A DNA stretch of 9,459 bases from positions 1 through 9,459 of the forward strand of contig JAAZUX010000016.1 of the NCBI GenBank assembly GCA_018623955.1, in the 5' to 3' direction. The notes below the pieces were generated by a model. It saw nothing but the letters and a program-made list of their open reading frames with translations, was not told the DNA's origin and made no database searches. The position numbers and the translations under genes are program-made. Origin of the DNA: Flavobacteriaceae bacterium. GTDB taxonomy: Bacteria > Bacteroidota > Bacteroidia > Flavobacteriales > Flavobacteriaceae. Below, piece after piece: positions 6,956 to 9,459 of the stretch (position 1 is its first letter; every line of letters starts with the position of its first letter).

Positions 6956-9292
6956 ATGTATTCCAATAAAAACAAAATTTCTCGTGCTGACTTTTTAAAA
7001 ACCTCAGGAGCAGCACTGGGAGGAGTGGTTACCCTATCTCATTATGCTTGTTCGGGAGATATGAATTCTCTAAAAGAATTGATAATTCGTGGGAAAACCA
7101 ATTTTAACTTGGTGGTACCCACATACGCCGATGCCAGGGAAAAAAAGGCGGCACAGCAACTGCAATTTTATTTGTCTAAAGTATCGAAAGCCCTTCAAGT
7201 GGTAAACGAAGAGGAATACAGCGGTGAAAATGCGATTTATTTAGGGAAAACGGCCTTTGCCAAAACCGCGGGGCTTGATTCAGTTTTGTTGGAGGAAGAC
7301 GCCTATCTTTTTAAGCGATTGGACAACAACCTGATCATTGCCGGAGGAGCAGAAAACGGCTTACTCAACGGAGTTTACTCCTTATTGGAATTTTTTGGTT
7401 TTAGGAAATACAGTGCTGACGACCCCCTATTGCTTCCCGGTACAAATGCTTTCAGCTTTCCAAAAGATGAGCTCAAAACACCCAGGATCAAATACCGAAC
7501 AACAAATTATTACGATGCAAGAGATGTTGATTATGAATCTTGGCACAAGCTCTCATCCACTGATTCCTGGGGAATGTTTGTCCATACTTTTGAGCTGTTG
7601 ATTTCTGCCGAAAAATACGGTAAAACCCACCCGGAGTATTTTTCCCTTATTGATGGAGCACGGAATCCTGTTACCCAATTGTGTTTGTCCAATGAGGAGG
7701 TTTTTCAAACATTGGTCGCCGAACTCAAAGAGAGAATAGAAAAGAATCCCAAGGCAAAATATTGGTCGGTCAGTCAAAACGACAATGACAAATATTGTCA
7801 ATGTGGCCCCTGTACTGCTTTAAACAAAAAATATGGGAATTTACCCAGTGGCTCCATGGTCTGGTTTGTCAATAAAGTAGCACGTGAATTTCCCGATAAG
7901 ATCATCTCCACCTTGGCTTATTGGTATACCCGAGCGGCACCCAGCAACATTGTTGCCGAACCCAATGTGAACATCATGTTGTGTAATATTGAAAGCACCA
8001 GAGAAAATCCGGTCTTTGATACCGATCCGGCCTTTACCAGTGATTTACAAGATTGGGGAAAAATGAGTCAGGACATATTGATTTGGGACTACAACATACA
8101 ATTTGCCAATCCGGTGTGTCCCTTTCCCAACCTGCATACCATTGGCCCCAACATCAAGTTTTACATCCAAAATAATGTAGGTGCGCTCTTTATGCAGGCC
8201 ACCGGAAATAAAGGAGAATTTGGTCATTTGAGGGCCTACCTCATTACCAAGCTGATGTGGAATCCCAATGCGGATCCCAATGCCATTATCAACGATTTTT
8301 TGGAGGGCTATTATGGAAAGGCCGCTACATCGATCCGCAATTATATAGACAGCATGCGGGAAGCACTGTTGAATGATAATTTTCGTCTGAATATTTTTGG
8401 CGACCCCAGAGATGCGGTCAATAACTATCTGGCACCGGATAAGATGATCCATTACAACCGCTTATTTGACAAGGCAGAAAAAGCAGTATCAGAGGATAAA
8501 GAAAAATTGACCCGAGTCAAAGAGGCCAGGTTGCCCCTTTTGATTGCAGCAATACAAATTGCAGGGCAGATTCCTGTGGGGCAAAAGGGGAGTTTTTATA
8601 CTACCGATGACAAGGGAAATGTTATTCCCAAACCCGATATGAAAAACATGGTTGAGGAATTTGTGGCGAGCGCCAAAAAAGCGGGCATCCAGCGAATAGG
8701 AGAGCGGGCCATTACCATTGACGATTATGCAGACAATTTCAAAAGAATGTTCGAGAAGATGGAACAAATGGATCAGGCGATTTCTTATAATAAAAAAATC
8801 ATTCCCATCAGTGAACCTTCTTTTGGAAAGGAAAATCTTGCCCGCCTTACGGATGGTATTTTTGGTGCTTTTGAATCTTGGCGATTCCCAGATAAGGATG
8901 CAAACTGGGTGGCTTATAAGGGGAAACATATGGACTTCATTTTGGATTTGGGGGAAGTGATGCCCATCAATAGTGTTGAGATGGATTTCCTCAATGTTCA
9001 GGCTCAGGCCAACTGGCACCAACTCATACTTCCCACATTTGTGACTTATGCTTTATCAAAAGATGGAGAAAATTACAGTGACCCAATACAGGTCGATAAC
9101 CCCCACAATCCCAACCCGGCAGAAAACCCTGATATTGTAAAGTTGCCTTTTATGGCGTTCAAAGTAAACTTTGAGAACACCAATGCACGATTCGTTAAAG
9201 TTCATGCAGAGAGTGAATTGAAAATGCCCAACTGGCATATTAATGCTGGAAAACCGGCTGTTTTATATGCCGATGAGATTGTGGTTAAATAA
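6956..9292 (+). CDS. Secreted DUF4838 protein with alpha-glucuronidase-like N-terminal and discoidin-like C-terminal domain
   Basis: A 778-residue exported protein of the DUF4838 family, a group common in Bacteroidota and Planctomycetes that looks related to glycoside hydrolases but has no activity I can name. The N-terminus (SRADFLKTSG, hydrophobic run, HYACSGD) looks like a Tat signal whose second arginine is replaced by alanine (R10, A11); C32 could be a lipidation site but HYAC is a poor lipobox. Residues about 45-170 resemble the N-terminal domain of alpha-glucuronidases (LVVPTYADAREKKAAQQLQFYL, IYLGKT, LIIAGGAENGLLNGVYSLLE). Residues about 175-460 are the DUF4838 core with THPEYFSL (224-231), QLCLSN (241-246), SVSQNDND (271-278) and a CQCGPC triad (C281, C283, C286). 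A helical linker leads to a C-terminal F5/8-type, sugar-binding-like beta domain (about 618-778: ARLTDG, WVAY, DFILDLGEVMPINSVEM, FVTYALSKDGENY, ARFVKVHAES). Transcribed alone, divergent from the lectin operon. Polysaccharide or glycoconjugate degradation is the likely role by family context; the substrate is unknown. Confidence 0.85.
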   Translation: MYSNKNKISRADFLKTSGAALGGVVTLSHYACSGDMNSLKELIIRGKTNFNLVVPTYADAREKKAAQQLQFYLSKVSKALQVVNEEEYSGENAIYLGKTAFAKTAGLDSVLLEEDAYLFKRLDNNLIIAGGAENGLLNGVYSLLEFFGFRKYSADDPLLLPGTNAFSFPKDELKTPRIKYRTTNYYDARDVDYESWHKLSSTDSWGMFVHTFELLISAEKYGKTHPEYFSLIDGARNPVTQLCLSNEEVFQTLVAELKERIEKNPKAKYWSVSQNDNDKYCQCGPCTALNKKYGNLPSGSMVWFVNKVAREFPDKIISTLAYWYTRAAPSNIVAEPNVNIMLCNIESTRENPVFDTDPAFTSDLQDWGKMSQDILIWDYNIQFANPVCPFPNLHTIGPNIKFYIQNNVGALFMQATGNKGEFGHLRAYLITKLMWNPNADPNAIINDFLEGYYGKAATSIRNYIDSMREALLNDNFRLNIFGDPRDAVNNYLAPDKMIHYNRLFDKAEKAVSEDKEKLTRVKEARLPLLIAAIQIAGQIPVGQKGSFYTTDDKGNVIPKPDMKNMVEEFVASAKKAGIQRIGERAITIDDYADNFKRMFEKMEQMDQAISYNKKIIPISEPSFGKENLARLTDGIFGAFESWRFPDKDANWVAYKGKHMDFILDLGEVMPINSVEMDFLNVQAQANWHQLILPTFVTYALSKDGENYSDPIQVDNPHNPNPAENPDIVKLPFMAFKVNFENTNARFVKVHAESELKMPNWHINAGKPAVLYADEIVVK

Positions 9293-9370
9293 AAACTTTA
9301 GAAAACGGAGTTATTATTGTGGCTTAACCCTATAAATTTAAAACGTACAATCACCAGGAGCAGTATTCTG

Positions 9371-9378
9371 TATTTTTG
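9371..9378 (+). promoter_or_regulatory. Possible Bacteroidota -7 promoter box (TATTTTTG)
   Basis: TATTTTTG matches the Bacteroidota sigma-ABfr -7 consensus TAnnTTTG exactly and lies in the AT-rich non-coding stretch after the DUF4838 gene. No TTTG is found 17-23 bases upstream, so the -33 half is missing. A second, weaker pair follows at 9425 (TTTG) and 9450 (TATATTCA). Either could drive a gene beginning just beyond the window. Such short boxes arise easily by chance in AT-rich DNA. Confidence 0.25.
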
Positions 9379-9459
9379 TTACCTTGTATTATTAACTATA
9401 TATATTAGATGTAAAGGGAGCAAATTTGACTAAAAAAAACAAAATACTATATATTCACA

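Noticed and set aside
8489..9022. 177-codon antisense open frame opposite the DUF4838 gene
   Set aside because: The sense frame shows clear DUF4838/discoidin-like continuity; the antisense product has no family features or leader.
9293..9340. Possible transcription terminator after the DUF4838 gene (AACT...AGTT near 9295-9313)
   Set aside because: The stem would be only about 4 base pairs with no adjacent T-run, too weak to call.
1..9459. RNA genes, CRISPR repeats, insertion sequences, attachment sites
   Set aside because: No cloverleaf-like segment, regular spaced repeats, transposase motifs or terminal inverted repeats were seen on reading both strands; almost all sequence is explained by seven genes.

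Overview
The window reads as a piece of a Bacteroidota chromosome, most likely a Cytophagia-type marine or soil bacterium (a Cyclobacteriaceae-like guess). The main reasons are a type IX secretion type B (CHU_C / gliding-motility) C-terminal domain next to a PorP/SprF-family protein, a DUF4838 protein, a CBM9-like lipoprotein, A-rich leaders without clear Shine-Dalgarno sites, and moderate-to-low G+C. It is densely coded: six complete protein genes and one gene cut by the left edge. I saw no tRNA, rRNA, CRISPR array, insertion sequence or obvious phage gene.

Left part, plus strand (1-2224): the end of an unrecognised gene (to 332), then a succinate dehydrogenase/fumarate reductase iron-sulfur subunit (360-1106) with all cysteines for its three Fe-S clusters, then 11 bases later a lipoprotein with a family-9-like carbohydrate-binding domain (1118-2224). 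Spacing suggests one transcript, although the functions are unrelated.

Middle part, minus strand (2221 to about 6779): a tight three-gene operon read right to left. It starts with an ~855-residue secreted protein carrying a C-type lectin domain, several Ig-like modules and a type B T9SS sorting domain. Next comes its probable PorP/SprF partner (start within a few bases of the preceding stop), then 6 bases later an exported glycosylasparaginase with the autocatalytic HDT site. The last gene of this operon and the CBM9-like gene converge and share the four bases TTAA as both stop codons.

Right part, plus strand (6956-9292): a 778-residue secreted DUF4838 protein with an alpha-glucuronidase-like N-terminal domain and a discoidin-like C-terminal domain, divergent from the lectin operon across a 176-base (or slightly longer) promoter region. 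The last ~167 bases are AT-rich and non-coding, with one good Bacteroidota -7-like box.

Together, the lectin, glycosylasparaginase, CBM9-like lipoprotein and DUF4838 protein have a shared flavour of binding and breaking down complex glycans or glycoproteins at or outside the outer membrane. That is inference from content and adjacency. There is no SusC/SusD pair in view, and I do not see a clearly new biological system here.
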